The position numbers were made by a program, and so were the translations under genes. Source: Candidatus Methanomethylophilaceae archaeon (GTDB lineage: Archaea; Thermoplasmatota; Thermoplasmata; Methanomassiliicoccales; Methanomethylophilaceae). From it: a DNA stretch of 38,654 nucleotides. The stretch spans positions 1 through 38,654 of the forward strand of contig JAGBGN010000107.1 in assembly GCA_017935945.1 (NCBI GenBank). The letters are read 5' to 3'. Positions 15,862 to 25,311 of the stretch are shown here, piece by piece (position 1 is the stretch's first letter; each line of letters begins with the position of its first letter). The notes under the pieces were generated by a model that did not search any database, was not told the DNA's origin, and saw only the letters and a program-made list of their open reading frames with translations.

Positions 15862-16413
15862 ATGGAAGAATATGCCTATATCATAGATTATCTGCCCCAG
15901 GGCACATCCACAGGCTCATTCAACAAGAAGGAGCCCATATGTTATGCCCTTGGTGACGAGGAGTTCAAACTCTTCGAACTCGTCCCCAAAGCCGGTGCCA
16001 TCGTCAACATCGGCGAGAGGACCTTCATCGGCAAGGATACCGCGACAATCAAGCGCGACGTCATAGACCACGTCAAGAGGCGCATCGGCTACGCCGACCT
16101 CACGAACAATGCCATTGCCGAGATCGAGTACGCTGTCACGGACATAGTGCTCTCCAAACAGGAGAAGTTCGTCAAGTTCTTCAACGAAGCGGAAGCCATC
16201 ACCATGCGCAAGCACCTCCTGGAGGAGCTTCCCGGACTTGGAAAGAAGTCCATGAATGTCATACTCGAGGAGAGGAAGAAGGGCGGATTCAAGGATTTCA
16301 ACGACCTGTCCGATAGAACCGGTCTGAAGGCCCCCGAGAAGTTCATCGTTGCACGCATCTGTCAGGAGATAGAGAACCCTGACATGAAACGCTACATCTT
16401 CGTATCGAGATGA
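15862..16413 (+). CDS. DUF655 protein with helix-hairpin-helix (putative RNA-binding)
   Basis: The 183-residue protein has an N-terminal OB-like region opening EEYAYIIDYLPQG and a C-terminal helix-hairpin-helix (ELPGLGKKSMNVILEERKKGGF, about 124-145). This is the archaeal DUF655 family, always found near L21e, rpoF and ksgA. A role in rRNA handling or ribosome assembly is inferred from that neighbourhood; no activity is established to my knowledge. Its stop overlaps the ksgA start as ATGA. Confidence 0.93.
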   Translation: MEEYAYIIDYLPQGTSTGSFNKKEPICYALGDEEFKLFELVPKAGAIVNIGERTFIGKDTATIKRDVIDHVKRRIGYADLTNNAIAEIEYAVTDIVLSKQEKFVKFFNEAEAITMRKHLLEELPGLGKKSMNVILEERKKGGFKDFNDLSDRTGLKAPEKFIVARICQEIENPDMKRYIFVSR

Positions 16414-17204
16414 ACGAAACTGGAAGGCTAATCGCCGATACAGGCATAATCCCCAAGAAAAGCAAGGGGCAAAATTTTCTCATAGATGACCGTGTAGCCG
16501 ACAGGCACATCGGATATGCCAACATCGAGAAGACAGACAGGGTTCTGGAAGTCGGACCAGGCTTGGGCATACTCACGAAACGTCTGATCGCATGCTCCGA
16601 TGACGTCACCTGCATAGAGATCGATGACATCCTTGCAGAATACATCAGTGGAACCTATGGGGATTCCCTGAAACTCATACATCAGGACGCTGTCAAAGCC
16701 AAATTCCCTGAATTCGACGTCTTCGTCAGCAACCTCCCATACAGTGTCTCCACACCCATCATATTCAAACTTCTGAACCACAGCTTCAGGACCGCGGTGG
16801 TCATGGTCCAGAAGGAATTCGCGGACCGCATGGTGGCTGACGTCGGAAGCCCAGAATACTCCCGCCTCACAGTCAACCTGTTCTACCGTGCAGACTGCGA
16901 GATCATGGAGACCGTCCCCGCATCCAGGTTCAACCCACGTCCGAAGGTGGATTCAGCACTCGTCAAGATCACCCCCCGCAAAGCGCCCTTCGACGTCATG
17001 GACGAGAAGACGTTCTTCAAGGTCACCGAAGTCACATTCAACCACCGCAGGAAGAAGATCGGTACATCCCTGAAATCCGCACATATGATACAAGCCGGCG
17101 ACGACATCCCATTCTTGGATGAGAGGATCGAGAACCTCCGTCCGGTCGAGATCGGCCAGATTGCGGATGCGGTGTTCCAAGCCAACAGTTCCCGTGAAGC
17201 ATAA
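16410..17204 (+). CDS. ksgA: 16S rRNA dimethyladenosine transferase (KsgA/Dim1)
   Basis: The 264-residue enzyme dimethylates the two adjacent adenines near the 3' end of 16S rRNA using S-adenosylmethionine. It shows the family opening KSKGQNFLIDDRV (18-30), SAM motif EVGPGLGILT (about 46-55), the acidic EIDD motif that follows and the catalytic NLPY motif (about 109-112). The start overlaps DUF655 by ATGA, and it ends the conserved L21e-rpoF-DUF655-ksgA cluster with a TAA stop. The next gene starts 41 nt downstream. Confidence 0.97.
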   Translation: MNETGRLIADTGIIPKKSKGQNFLIDDRVADRHIGYANIEKTDRVLEVGPGLGILTKRLIACSDDVTCIEIDDILAEYISGTYGDSLKLIHQDAVKAKFPEFDVFVSNLPYSVSTPIIFKLLNHSFRTAVVMVQKEFADRMVADVGSPEYSRLTVNLFYRADCEIMETVPASRFNPRPKVDSALVKITPRKAPFDVMDEKTFFKVTEVTFNHRRKKIGTSLKSAHMIQAGDDIPFLDERIENLRPVEIGQIADAVFQANSSREA

Positions 17205-17245
17205 GCAACACCTTAATCCTTGAACATGGATACCTGGATGATCAC

Positions 17246-18433
17246 ATGCAGATAGGAATAGTAGGGAAACCGAACGTTGGCAAATCGACTTTCTTCGGAG
17301 CCGCGACAATGACACCTGTGGAGATAGCCAACTATCCCTTCACAACCATAGAACCGAATAAAGGGGTGGCGTATGTCCGCACCCCCTGCCCCTGCAAACA
17401 GATGGGCGTCACATGCACACCCCACAACTCCCTGTGCATCGATGGAACCAGGATGGTCCCCGTGGAACTCCTGGACGTTGCAGGACTCGTTCCTGACGCA
17501 TGGCAGGGAAAAGGTCTCGGAAACAAGTTCCTCGATGACCTCAGACAAGCTGATGCGCTCATAAACGTTGTCGATGTCAGTGGATCGACAGACATAGAGG
17601 GTGTACCCGGAGAACCCGGATCCCATGATCCCGCAGAGGACATACTCTTCTTGAGGACCGAGATCGACTGTTGGATGAGGGAGATCATCAAGAACGGATT
17701 CTCCAAGATTGCCCGTGCGGCCAGGATGCAGGGCAGCAAACCCGAGATCATCCTCCACGAGAGGCTTGCTGGATTGAATGTCTCTGAAGCACAGATCAAG
17801 GAAGCCCTGAAGACGGTCCCACTGCCAGAGGACCCGACCAAATGGGACGATGATCTCTTGTTGTCGCTGTGCTCCGAGATCAGACGCATAGCCAAACCGA
17901 TGATCGCCGCCATGAACAAGGCCGATATCGCACCGGAAGGCAATATCGAGCGTGTCCAATCAGTCAACGAGATGTGCATAGCCACCATGGCAGAGACTGA
18001 ACTGGCATTGAAGAAAGCCGCTGCAGGAGGACTTGTCGAATACACCCCCGGAGACAGTACATTCAAGATCGCCGATGGTGTTGCGATAAACGACGGCCAA
18101 CGCAAAGCACTGGATTACATGGCCGCCAACATGGAGAAATACGGTGGAACCGGCGTCCAGAAGTGTATCGAGGATGCAGCATTCAAGATGCTCGACCTCA
18201 TCGCCGTCTACCCCGTAGAGGATGAGAACAAGTTCACCGACCATTTCGGAAGGGTTCTCCCCGATGCGTTCCTAGTCCCACGCGGATCCACAGCAAAGGA
18301 CCTTGCCTACAGGATCCATACCGATCTGGGAGACAAGTTCATCCGTGCGGTTAACGCACGTACCAAACGCACCATAGGTGCCGACTACGAACTCCAGGAC
18401 GGGGACATAATCAGAATCGTTGCCAACAAGTGA
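17246..18433 (+). CDS. YchF/Obg-like nucleotide-binding protein with TGS domain
   Basis: The 395-residue P-loop protein has G1 GKPNVGKST (7-15), G3 DVAG (about 77-80) and a G4-position motif reading NKAD. A C-terminal TGS domain begins at about 315 (FLVPRGSTAKDLAYRIHTDLGDKF). This is the archaeal YchF-type OBG group, which binds ribosomes; bacterial and human YchF prefer ATP, but the archaeal version here keeps an NKxD-like motif suited to GTP. A cysteine-rich stretch CPCKQMGVTCTPHNSLC (48-64) is a feature of the archaeal group. Its TGA stop lies inside the SD of polB. Confidence 0.93.
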   Translation: MQIGIVGKPNVGKSTFFGAATMTPVEIANYPFTTIEPNKGVAYVRTPCPCKQMGVTCTPHNSLCIDGTRMVPVELLDVAGLVPDAWQGKGLGNKFLDDLRQADALINVVDVSGSTDIEGVPGEPGSHDPAEDILFLRTEIDCWMREIIKNGFSKIARAARMQGSKPEIILHERLAGLNVSEAQIKEALKTVPLPEDPTKWDDDLLLSLCSEIRRIAKPMIAAMNKADIAPEGNIERVQSVNEMCIATMAETELALKKAAAGGLVEYTPGDSTFKIADGVAINDGQRKALDYMAANMEKYGGTGVQKCIEDAAFKMLDLIAVYPVEDENKFTDHFGRVLPDAFLVPRGSTAKDLAYRIHTDLGDKFIRAVNARTKRTIGADYELQDGDIIRIVANK

Positions 18434-18438
18434 TCCAC

Positions 18439-20856
18439 ATGGGCACCTGGGATGTCAGATTGATCAGTGCATCCTCGATAATGATCGAGGATGAACCGGT
18501 GATAGAGCTGTTCGGAAAGACCCGTGACAAGGAATCGATAACGATCCTGGCCCACGGATACAGACCATACCTCTATGCAGTGGAACCCAGACAGGACCTG
18601 GAGGAGTTCCTGTCGAAGGATCCAGAAGTGATATCCCAGGAACATGACCGCCTACTGTACAAATCGGCCGAACGCGATGTCCTGAAGGTCACGCTGAAGA
18701 ATCCATGGAAGGTGTCGGAATACCGCAACAAATTCAAACATGCAGGATACGACGTCCTCTCCGCGGACATATCCTTCCATCACAGGTACTTCTACGATAT
18801 GGATATGGGCTCATGCATCAGGGTTGTCGGAGAGGTCACCGAAGGAAGCTACAACACGGACCTCGTCGTTAAGATGTCCTCCTTCGAGAACATAGATTCG
18901 TTCGACCCGGGCCTACGCATACTGTCATTCGACATTGAGAACAGTATCGAGCATGAATTCATCTACACCATATGTGCCGTCATAGGAGAGGATGGCGCCA
19001 TCAGGGAATGCAGTCCGCTGGTGGGAACCGAGAAAGAGATCATCACAGGATTCTCGGAACTCATCCGCAAGGAGGATCCCGACGTCATCACGGGATACAA
19101 CATCGACAACTACGATATCAGGAAAATCGTGGAAAGGGCGAAGGCCAACAAGATGCAGGATGCCCTGCCATGGGGACGTGATGGAGGTCAACCCCGCATA
19201 GTCAGTGAGAGGTTCTGGCGCATCAAGGGACGTCTGATATGCGATGCATGGTGGGCAGTGAAGAAGGAACTCAGACCGAAACAGGAAACCCTGAATGCCG
19301 TATCCATGCAGCTGCTGGGCGAACATAAGATGGATGTCGACCCCAAACACATGGATTCCGAATGGGCCAATGACAGGGAGAAGGTACTGAGGTATTGCAT
19401 AAAGGATGCCGAGCTGGCACTGCGCATACTCCTGGAGGTGGGCACCCTCAGGAAGGACATGGACCTTGCGGCTGTGTCGAAGCTCACCGTGGAGGATGTG
19501 ATGACGTCAGGATCATCGCAGTTGGCGGACTCGCTCCTGATACGTGCTGCGGATCGTGACAAGATAGCCATCCCGATGACCAAGGGCAGGTTCCCGGGAA
19601 GCGATCAGATCGAAGGGGGGTACGTCCACACCATGACTCCTGGGTTGTACCACTGGGTTTGCGTTCTGGATTTCAAATCCATGTACCCATCGCTGATAAT
19701 CTCCAAGAACATCTGCTTCACCACACTGTCGGATGATGGAGAGATCGTGAGTCCATCCGGAGCCAGGTTTATGTCGAAGGAAAGACGCCTCGGCCTACTT
19801 CCACGCATCCTATCCGGTCTGATGGATGAAAGGGACAGCATCAAGAAGAGGATGAAGCAGACCTCGGACAAACAGGAATACCACTACCTCGATGGTCTCC
19901 AGGGTGCTGTGAAGGTCCTCATGAACACGTTCTATGGCGTGTTCGCATCATCGTTCTACAGGTTCACCGACAAAAGCATCGGTGCTGCCATCACATCGTT
20001 CGCCAGAGCCAACGTCAAGGGGATAATAGAAAGCGTCGAATCCGAGGGCGTGTCTGTGATCTATTCGGATACGGACTCGGTGTTCATGCAATCACCTCAT
20101 GACAATCTGGAGAAGACGGTGTCGTTCGGTGAGGACATGGCCACGCGCTTCTCACGCGACGGGGGCACATTGGAGTTCGAGAAGATCCTCGAACCCATGT
20201 TCACCCATGGAATGAAGAAGAGGTACGTGGGCAGAGTGATCTGGCCCAAGGAATCTGATGAACTACTGGTGAGGGGATACGAGATACGCAGGTCGGATTC
20301 ATTCGACCTTCAGAGCAACATGCTGACGAAACTCTTCGAGATGATTCTTGATGAACGCAACGACGAGGCCCTGGCCATGGTCAAGTCAACCCTCCAGGAC
20401 CTTCAATCGAAAAAGGTGGACCCTTCCGAACTCGTCATATCCAAGACGTGCAAGGGATTGGATGCATATGAAAATCCGGACAGGATGGCCAACGTCCAAG
20501 CTGCCAAGAAGATGATGGACATGGGATACGATTTCATCCCGGGGATGAAGGTCTCCTGGATCGTCACCGATGGCAAATCCACCCCACAGACTGTGGAACC
20601 ATACATCAGCGGTACGAAATTCACCGGCACCCCCGACTACCGCTACTATGCCGAGCGCCTTTCCCAGACGGCTGCACGCATCACAGAGGTGTTCGGATGG
20701 GAGGAGAAGGACCTCCTGATGGGCAGCCAACAGGCCACGCTCTTCAGCTCTGCGTTCGAGAGGAAACCACCTTCCCCGAACAGTGGAGAACCTAATTCGA
20801 CCCCGACACCCCCGAAACCGAAGCCGAAGATGAAGACCTTGGAGGATTTCTTCTGA
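18439..20856 (+). CDS. polB: Family B DNA polymerase
   Basis: The 805-residue replicative-type polymerase has an intact 3'-5' exonuclease: Exo I FDIE (D165, E167), Exo [10 protein letters not shown] (D226) and Exo III YCIKD (Y319, D323). Polymerase motifs are DFKSMYPS (A, D411), KVLMNTFYG (B, 492-500) and YSDTDS (C, 542-547). No intein interrupts motifs A-C, a common insertion place in archaea. The C-terminus MKTLEDFF looks like a PCNA-binding PIP box with Met in place of Gln, after a Pro/Lys-rich linker. I chose the ATG at 18439; an in-frame GTG at 18430 overlaps the ychF stop and more likely serves as the GTGAT SD. Confidence 0.97.
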   Translation: MGTWDVRLISASSIMIEDEPVIELFGKTRDKESITILAHGYRPYLYAVEPRQDLEEFLSKDPEVISQEHDRLLYKSAERDVLKVTLKNPWKVSEYRNKFKHAGYDVLSADISFHHRYFYDMDMGSCIRVVGEVTEGSYNTDLVVKMSSFENIDSFDPGLRILSFDIENSIEHEFIYTICAVIGEDGAIRECSPLVGTEKEIITGFSELIRKEDPDVITGYNIDNYDIRKIVERAKANKMQDALPWGRDGGQPRIVSERFWRIKGRLICDAWWAVKKELRPKQETLNAVSMQLLGEHKMDVDPKHMDSEWANDREKVLRYCIKDAELALRILLEVGTLRKDMDLAAVSKLTVEDVMTSGSSQLADSLLIRAADRDKIAIPMTKGRFPGSDQIEGGYVHTMTPGLYHWVCVLDFKSMYPSLIISKNICFTTLSDDGEIVSPSGARFMSKERRLGLLPRILSGLMDERDSIKKRMKQTSDKQEYHYLDGLQGAVKVLMNTFYGVFASSFYRFTDKSIGAAITSFARANVKGIIESVESEGVSVIYSDTDSVFMQSPHDNLEKTVSFGEDMATRFSRDGGTLEFEKILEPMFTHGMKKRYVGRVIWPKESDELLVRGYEIRRSDSFDLQSNMLTKLFEMILDERNDEALAMVKSTLQDLQSKKVDPSELVISKTCKGLDAYENPDRMANVQAAKKMMDMGYDFIPGMKVSWIVTDGKSTPQTVEPYISGTKFTGTPDYRYYAERLSQTAARITEVFGWEEKDLLMGSQQATLFSSAFERKPPSPNSGEPNSTPTPPKPKPKMKTLEDFF

Positions 20857-20882
20857 AGCTGTTCTGACCGAAGCAGACATGC

Positions 20883-20893
20883 TTTTATATAAG
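20883..20893 (+). promoter_or_regulatory. TATA box of the L15e gene
   Basis: TTTTATATAAG lies about 85 nt before the L15e ATG and predicts a transcript start near 20913 with a leader of about 60 nt. The 12-mer CTTTTATATAAG is identical to the one before aIF1A. L15e is therefore transcribed separately from polB. The leader 20913-20974 contains no gene that I can support. Confidence 0.7.
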
Positions 20894-20974
20894 CCCCTCA
20901 TGACAAGCACTGTATCCCGCTTAGGGATGCGAACGGAAATGTGCCCAATGGGTGAATCCGTAAAGGTGATACAC

Positions 20975-21598
20975 ATGAGCGACGAGACTCAGGAAACACG
21001 CCCGGTTAACGGGAAGAGCATGTACAGCTACATCGCTGACGCATGGAACGTACCCAGCAAATCCTATGTGAAAGAGCTCAACTACGAGCGCAGGATCATG
21101 TGGAGGAAGGAGGAGAACTTCACTCGCGTGGAGAAGCCCACCCGTCTCGACAGGGCCAGAAGCCTCGGGTACAAGGCAAAACAGGGATATGTCATCGTCA
21201 GGGCAAGGGTCAGGAAGGGAAGCTTCCGCAAGAGGGCCATTGTCACCGGAAGGAGGGCTAAGAGGAAGGGAATCAACCAGATTACCGTCGGAAAGAGCCT
21301 CCAGAGGATGGCTGAGGAGAGGACTGCAAAGAGATACCCCAACCTCGAGGTTCTGAACTCCTACTGGGTAGGTGCAGACGGACAGCACGAGTGGTATGAG
21401 GTCATCCTTGTGGACCCCGCACACCCCGTCATCAAATCCGACAAGAAGATCAACTGGATCTGTGACAAGACACAGACCAACCGTGTCTTCCGCGGAAAGA
21501 CCTCCGCCGGTCAGAAGGGCCGTGGTATGAGGCACACCGGAAAGGGTGCTGAGAAGGCCAGGCCTTCCGTCAGGGCTAACGGTAGAAGGGTCAAGTGA
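20975..21598 (+). CDS. rpl15e: 50S ribosomal protein L15e
   Basis: The protein has 207 residues from the ATG at 20975, which follows AAAGGTGAT. It has the L15e features [19 protein letters not shown] near the N-terminus, a basic core [24 protein letters not shown] and the C-terminal [13 protein letters not shown]-like segment ([17 protein letters not shown]). It is part of the large ribosomal subunit. Upstream in-frame ATGs would lie inside the leader and lack SD sites. A cUUCGg hairpin follows the stop by 24 nt. Confidence 0.96.
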   Translation: MSDETQETRPVNGKSMYSYIADAWNVPSKSYVKELNYERRIMWRKEENFTRVEKPTRLDRARSLGYKAKQGYVIVRARVRKGSFRKRAIVTGRRAKRKGINQITVGKSLQRMAEERTAKRYPNLEVLNSYWVGADGQHEWYEVILVDPAHPVIKSDKKINWICDKTQTNRVFRGKTSAGQKGRGMRHTGKGAEKARPSVRANGRRVK

Positions 21599-21622
21599 GA
21601 CCCCTGTTTGTGAAACCATTTA

Positions 21623-21636
21623 CCGCCTTCGGGCGG
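21623..21636 (+). terminator. UUCG-loop hairpin after L15e
   Basis: CCGCC (21623-21627), TTCG (21628-21631) and GGCGG (21632-21636) form a compact stem with the very stable UUCG tetraloop. It lies between the convergent L15e and ThiI-like genes. No T tract follows, so it may protect the 3' end rather than terminate alone. The rest of 21639-21732 shows no gene. Confidence 0.5.
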
Positions 21637-21732
21637 GACCCCACCATTTCCAGTGGAATGTCATAATTCTTGATGGCTCATACAGAATCCATCGCCCGAT
21701 GTTGGAATGATTCCCATCGCCATCGATGTTCT

Positions 21733-22569
21733 TCAAAGACCGTTACGGATCATCTCAGCGTATTCAGAGACCTGCTCATCGGTCATCCCCACAGTTGGGA
21801 AGAATACGGGGAATTCGTATGCAGAAGCATCGAAACCTTCCAGATCGTCAAGATCGTGACCCATGACGTAACCAAGGATGTTACGGGGATAATCCGATTC
21901 GGTGACCTTCATCAAGGGATCGTACTGACGAAGACTCTCGACATCACCTGAGCCCTTGACCACTACCCTGCATCCCCTCTTCATCATCATCCATGCAGAT
22001 ACCAGGCCACGGTCGTCATCCACATATGCGAGCACCCTGCCCTGACTGCCTATGGGTAGACCTGCATGACAACGGATGTAGTCCTGGAAAATGTAGGCCT
22101 GGTTGTCACGGACCTCTATGAAGAATTTGACCTCGGGATTCGTGAGATCCACCTTGACGCCCTTGTCTTCATTGGCTATGAATATCGCTGAACCTGCCTC
22201 CCTGCCCACATCCATGCTCGTGTATCCCTGGGAACCTTCCCTACGTGCATCGACTGCGAAGGACTGCCCCTCGGACAGACGGGAAAGAGAATATTCGGCG
22301 GCCGTGGCGCATATATCCTCCATCTTGGAGGAACATGTCTCTGCAACGGAGATTGAAGCGACACCGAAGACCTTCCTCAACGACCTGACAGCCGCATCCG
22401 GATCTGTGGCCTCCACATAATATCTGGCACCCTTCTTGGTGATCAGTGCCTCCACACCATCTTCCATGAGCATCGTCAGCATGTTGTCCTTGAGCTGATT
22501 CTCGAATTTCTTACGAACAGGTGCACTCTTCAACCCGATCTCGGCGTATCTAAGCAGTAATATGGCCAC
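21733..22569 (-). CDS. ThiI-like THUMP protein with lost PP-loop (putative pseudoenzyme)
   Basis: The 278-residue protein has the ThiI layout: N-terminal ferredoxin-like domain (AILLLRYAEIGLKS), THUMP domain (about 60-165, ending KFFIEVRDNQAYIF), then the start of the PP-loop ATPase. The ATP-binding SGGIDS of ThiI is replaced by VDDDRG, although the adjoining helix (AWMMMKRGC) is preserved, and the rest of the domain is shortened to about 75 residues. ThiI normally adenylates tRNA U8 for 4-thiouridine; this protein should bind RNA but not activate it. I prefer the GTG at 22569 because TTTATAAG lies 24 nt upstream; a GTG at 22575 is the alternative. It follows the purine permease by about 20 nt. 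Confidence 0.72.
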   Translation of the reverse strand: MAILLLRYAEIGLKSAPVRKKFENQLKDNMLTMLMEDGVEALITKKGARYYVEATDPDAAVRSLRKVFGVASISVAETCSSKMEDICATAAEYSLSRLSEGQSFAVDARREGSQGYTSMDVGREAGSAIFIANEDKGVKVDLTNPEVKFFIEVRDNQAYIFQDYIRCHAGLPIGSQGRVLAYVDDDRGLVSAWMMMKRGCRVVVKGSGDVESLRQYDPLMKVTESDYPRNILGYVMGHDLDDLEGFDASAYEFPVFFPTVGMTDEQVSEYAEMIRNGL

Positions 22570-22589
22570 AGACACCCATCATCAGAGGC

Positions 22590-23903
22590 TTATAAAAAAA
22601 GAGCGATTGAAAAGAGATACACTGCGAATATGAGTGTCAGCCCTACAACCCCTACGTTCAACTCACGCACACGACCTGCACCGAGCATGCAGATGGTGTA
22701 AACGATTATGCCGAACATTATCCCGTTTGTTATGGAATATGTGAGCAGCATCATCAGAATCGTGATGACGGCGGCAGCCGATACAGGCCAATCCCCCCAA
22801 TCTATCCCCTTCACCTCGGACATCATCGCGATTGCCACAAGTGTCATCGCACCGACTGTGCAATGGTAATCGAAGATCTGGAACAAGGGTCCGATGAACA
22901 GAGCGGCGATGAAGAACAAAGCAATGATAATCGGGGTCAACCCCGTGCGTGAACCGGCTTCTATACCCACAGTGGATTCAGCGAATGCGGATGCAGGTGT
23001 CGTCCCGATGACTGCACTCGCAGAGACCGTCGCGGCATCGGCCACCATTGCACGGGCGAAATCATCACCCTCATTAGGCAGATCGGCACGCCCGGCCGTT
23101 GCGATCAACGTCCCACTTCCATCGAAGAAAAGGACCATGAATGCCGAGACGGTCACCATCAGGAATCCGCCATCGAACGAGATGGAATCCAGTGATGTGA
23201 ACATGGCCCCCAGTTCGGGGAGTGCGGGGATGGAGAACACGGCATCCGGAGGGGATATCACACCGACAGCCAATCCGAGGATGGCTGTGAGGACCATCCC
23301 TATCAAAGCGGCCACGGAGATTCCACGGGACCTGAAGAGGAGGGTCACCAGGACACTGAACAGGGATAGTGCCACACCTATGTTCGATACGTCGCCCAGC
23401 GTTATGAGTGTACTGGGACTCGAGACTATCAACCCTGCATTGGAAAGGCCGATGAACGTTATGAAACAACCGATACCCACGGTTATGGCCCTCTTGATGG
23501 ACATCGGGATGGAATGGAGCATCTTCTCCCTGAGGCCTGATATGGATGTCACCAGGAAGATGATACCTGCCAAGAACATGGCCATCAGTGCATCGATCCA
23601 TGAGTATCCCATCCCCAGTACGACCGTGTACACGAAGAATGCGTTCACACCCATTGCTGGAGCCAATGCCACGGGATAATTGGCATAGAGGCCCATCATG
23701 ATGCAACCGAATGCGGAGATGAGTATCGTGGATGTGTATGCCACGGAGTAATCGATCCCTGCATCAACCATCATTGTCGGGTTGACGACCATGATGTAGG
23801 ACATGGCCAGGAACGTCAGCAAAGCACCCTTGAACTCAATACGCACATTGGTTCCACGCTCGGTCATGTGGAAGAACCTGTCCAAAGATCCGCCGACATC
23901 CAT
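22590..23903 (-). CDS. AzgA/PbuG-type purine (adenine/guanine/hypoxanthine) permease
   Basis: The 437-residue protein has about 12-13 hydrophobic segments. It shows the NCS2 AzgA-subfamily signatures FLAMSYIMVVNPTMM near the N-terminus, ALAPAMGVNAFF in TM3 and GTTPASAFAESTVGIEAGSRTG (about residues 297-318). AzgA proteins import purine bases by H+ symport. The ATG at 23903 has a TATA element (GATATAAA, 23925-23932) about 25 nt upstream and no SD, so a leaderless mRNA is likely; a GTG at 23924 is less likely. The small ThiI-like gene follows on the same strand. Confidence 0.9.
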   Translation of the reverse strand: MDVGGSLDRFFHMTERGTNVRIEFKGALLTFLAMSYIMVVNPTMMVDAGIDYSVAYTSTILISAFGCIMMGLYANYPVALAPAMGVNAFFVYTVVLGMGYSWIDALMAMFLAGIIFLVTSISGLREKMLHSIPMSIKRAITVGIGCFITFIGLSNAGLIVSSPSTLITLGDVSNIGVALSLFSVLVTLLFRSRGISVAALIGMVLTAILGLAVGVISPPDAVFSIPALPELGAMFTSLDSISFDGGFLMVTVSAFMVLFFDGSGTLIATAGRADLPNEGDDFARAMVADAATVSASAVIGTTPASAFAESTVGIEAGSRTGLTPIIIALFFIAALFIGPLFQIFDYHCTVGAMTLVAIAMMSEVKGIDWGDWPVSAAAVITILMMLLTYSITNGIMFGIIVYTICMLGAGRVRELNVGVVGLTLIFAVYLFSIALFL

Positions 23904-23998
23904 GTGCTTGGATTGGCTTGTCACTTTATATCATTCACCCATAAACCCCGCTCACCGCAGACCAGAAACGCTATAATCGACCCCCCATATGACGACGC
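23904..23998. promoter_or_regulatory. Divergent promoter region between the purine permease and TauE-type exporter
   Basis: The minus-strand TATA element GATATAAA (23925-23932) lies about 25 nt before the permease ATG. The plus-strand CTATAATC (23971-23978) lies about 24 nt before the exporter ATG. Neither gene has a convincing SD, so both mRNAs look leaderless. Confidence 0.55.
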
Positions 23999-24817
23999 AT
24001 GGACCCTTTGACCATGTGCGGACTGATGTTCCTTGGATGCGGTGCTGGAGTGATCGGCTCATTGTTCGGACTTGGAGGAGGGATAATCTTCGTACCGATC
24101 CTGACACTGGTTTTCGGATTGGCACCTGCTGAAGCCGTCGCTGTGAGTCTTATCGGCATAATAGCTGGATCCGTGGGTGCATCCACAGTATATGTGGACA
24201 AGGGCCTTTCTAACGTCCGTCTCGGACTCCTGTTGGAGATAACCACTGCAACCGGAGCGATTATCGGTGCATTGATTGCAACAATCATGGAGGATTGGAT
24301 GCTACTGCTTCTGATGGCCCTCATAGTCATATACAGTGCGATCCGCATGATCATCAATCCCGAGAGGATCGTGGAACCTTCAGATGACGCAGAGGGGATG
24401 ATGGTCTTCGAATATCCCGGCGATTCCGGTACGGTCAGGTACGAGGTCCAGAACGTGAAGGGCGGAATGGCCCTGTGCACCCTGGCTGGAATGGCATCGT
24501 CCATGACCGGAATCGGAGGAGGGGCGATCAAGGTCCCCTTGATGAACATATACATGCGCATACCGATAAGAGCGGTCAGTGCCACCAGCAGCTACATGAT
24601 CGGCATCACCGCATTCTCGGGAGCCATAACATACCTGCTTGCAGGTCAGGTTCTGTTGGACTACGCTGCATTCGTAGCAATCGGATCGTTCATCGGTGCA
24701 TTCGCCGGGATCGCCATTTCCCGTAAGATCAGTGCCAAACATCTCAGAAAATACTTCTCCATCGTACTGTTCTTCATGGCTGGAATGGTGCTTCTGCAGG
24801 TAGGTGGTGTGATATGA
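23999..24817 (+). CDS. TauE/SafE-family membrane permease (sulfite/organosulfonate exporter type)
   Basis: The 272-residue membrane protein has the duplicated TauE/SafE layout. Each half has a glycine-rich first helix: GSLFGLGGGIIFVPIL (about 20-35) and GMASSMTGIGGGAIKVPL (about 163-180). About eight hydrophobic segments are visible, and a hydrophilic loop of about 40 residues separates the halves. Family members export sulfite, sulfoacetate or related anions, but substrates vary and cannot be assigned here. The stop overlaps the start of the DUF1634 gene (ATGA), a known pairing that suggests a two-component membrane system. Confidence 0.9.
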   Translation: MDPLTMCGLMFLGCGAGVIGSLFGLGGGIIFVPILTLVFGLAPAEAVAVSLIGIIAGSVGASTVYVDKGLSNVRLGLLLEITTATGAIIGALIATIMEDWMLLLLMALIVIYSAIRMIINPERIVEPSDDAEGMMVFEYPGDSGTVRYEVQNVKGGMALCTLAGMASSMTGIGGGAIKVPLMNIYMRIPIRAVSATSSYMIGITAFSGAITYLLAGQVLLDYAAFVAIGSFIGAFAGIAISRKISAKHLRKYFSIVLFFMAGMVLLQVGGVI

Positions 24818-25077
24818 ACATGAACAGGATGACGGCTCTGACACTCAGGATCGGCATGACCCTCGGTATCGCCATAATGATCATCGGACTTGTCCTGGAT
24901 GCCATGTCCATGGGTCAGGACGTCCTGTTCGCAGGCGTTCTGATTCTGATAGCATCCCCGTTCCTGGGAATCATAGTCACCACGGTCGCACTGATATCAT
25001 CCGGAGACAGAAAATGGTCCTTGGTGGCAATCATCCTCATCGCGATCATCTCTATCGGTGTCATCCTATCGTGGTGA
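24814..25077 (+). CDS. DUF1634 small membrane protein, partner of the TauE/SafE permease
   Basis: The 87-residue protein has three hydrophobic segments (about 10-29, 35-60 and 66-86). DUF1634 genes are often found directly after TauE/SafE genes in archaea and bacteria, as here with an ATGA overlap at 24814-24817. It is probably an accessory subunit; no biochemical role is established that I know of. An ATG two codons later (24820) is a possible alternative start. Confidence 0.82.
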   Translation: MNMNRMTALTLRIGMTLGIAIMIIGLVLDAMSMGQDVLFAGVLILIASPFLGIIVTTVALISSGDRKWSLVAIILIAIISIGVILSW

Positions 25078-25151
25078 ATCCAACCTGCGGATCGGATGAC
25101 GGAGAACCACGACAGCAGTATGATGAGAATATGCAACGAAATAGAGTAAAA

Positions 25152-25239
25152 TGGTGCAAGGGAAGGGATTTGAACCCTCGAACTCCTACGAGAATAGGCC
25201 CTGAACCTATCTCCTTTGGCCAGGCTCGGATACCCTTGC
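25152..25239 (-). tRNA. tRNA-Leu (anticodon CAG), CCA encoded
   Basis: The minus strand reads as a class II tRNA. The acceptor GCAAGGG pairs with CCCTTGC. The anticodon stem ATAGG/CCTAT holds the loop TTCAGGG (anticodon CAG), a long variable arm TCTCGTAGGAG follows, and the T arm is GAGGGTTCAAATCCCTT. The discriminator A (25155) is followed by an encoded CCA (25152-25154). The upstream AT-rich TTTTTTATACA (about 25268-25278) is a plausible promoter. Confidence 0.96.
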
Positions 25240-25311
25240 ATTGAGCCTGTGTCTCCCCATAACCTCTTTGTATAAAAAACCGACGAGGACGGGGATCCAA
25301 ACCCGGGACAC

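Noticed and set aside
25155-25311. Possible duplicated attachment site of the tRNA-Leu 3' end
   Set aside because: The T-arm-like stretch at 25281-25311 does not match the 3' end of the adjacent tRNA-Leu, so there is no direct-repeat evidence for an integrated element.
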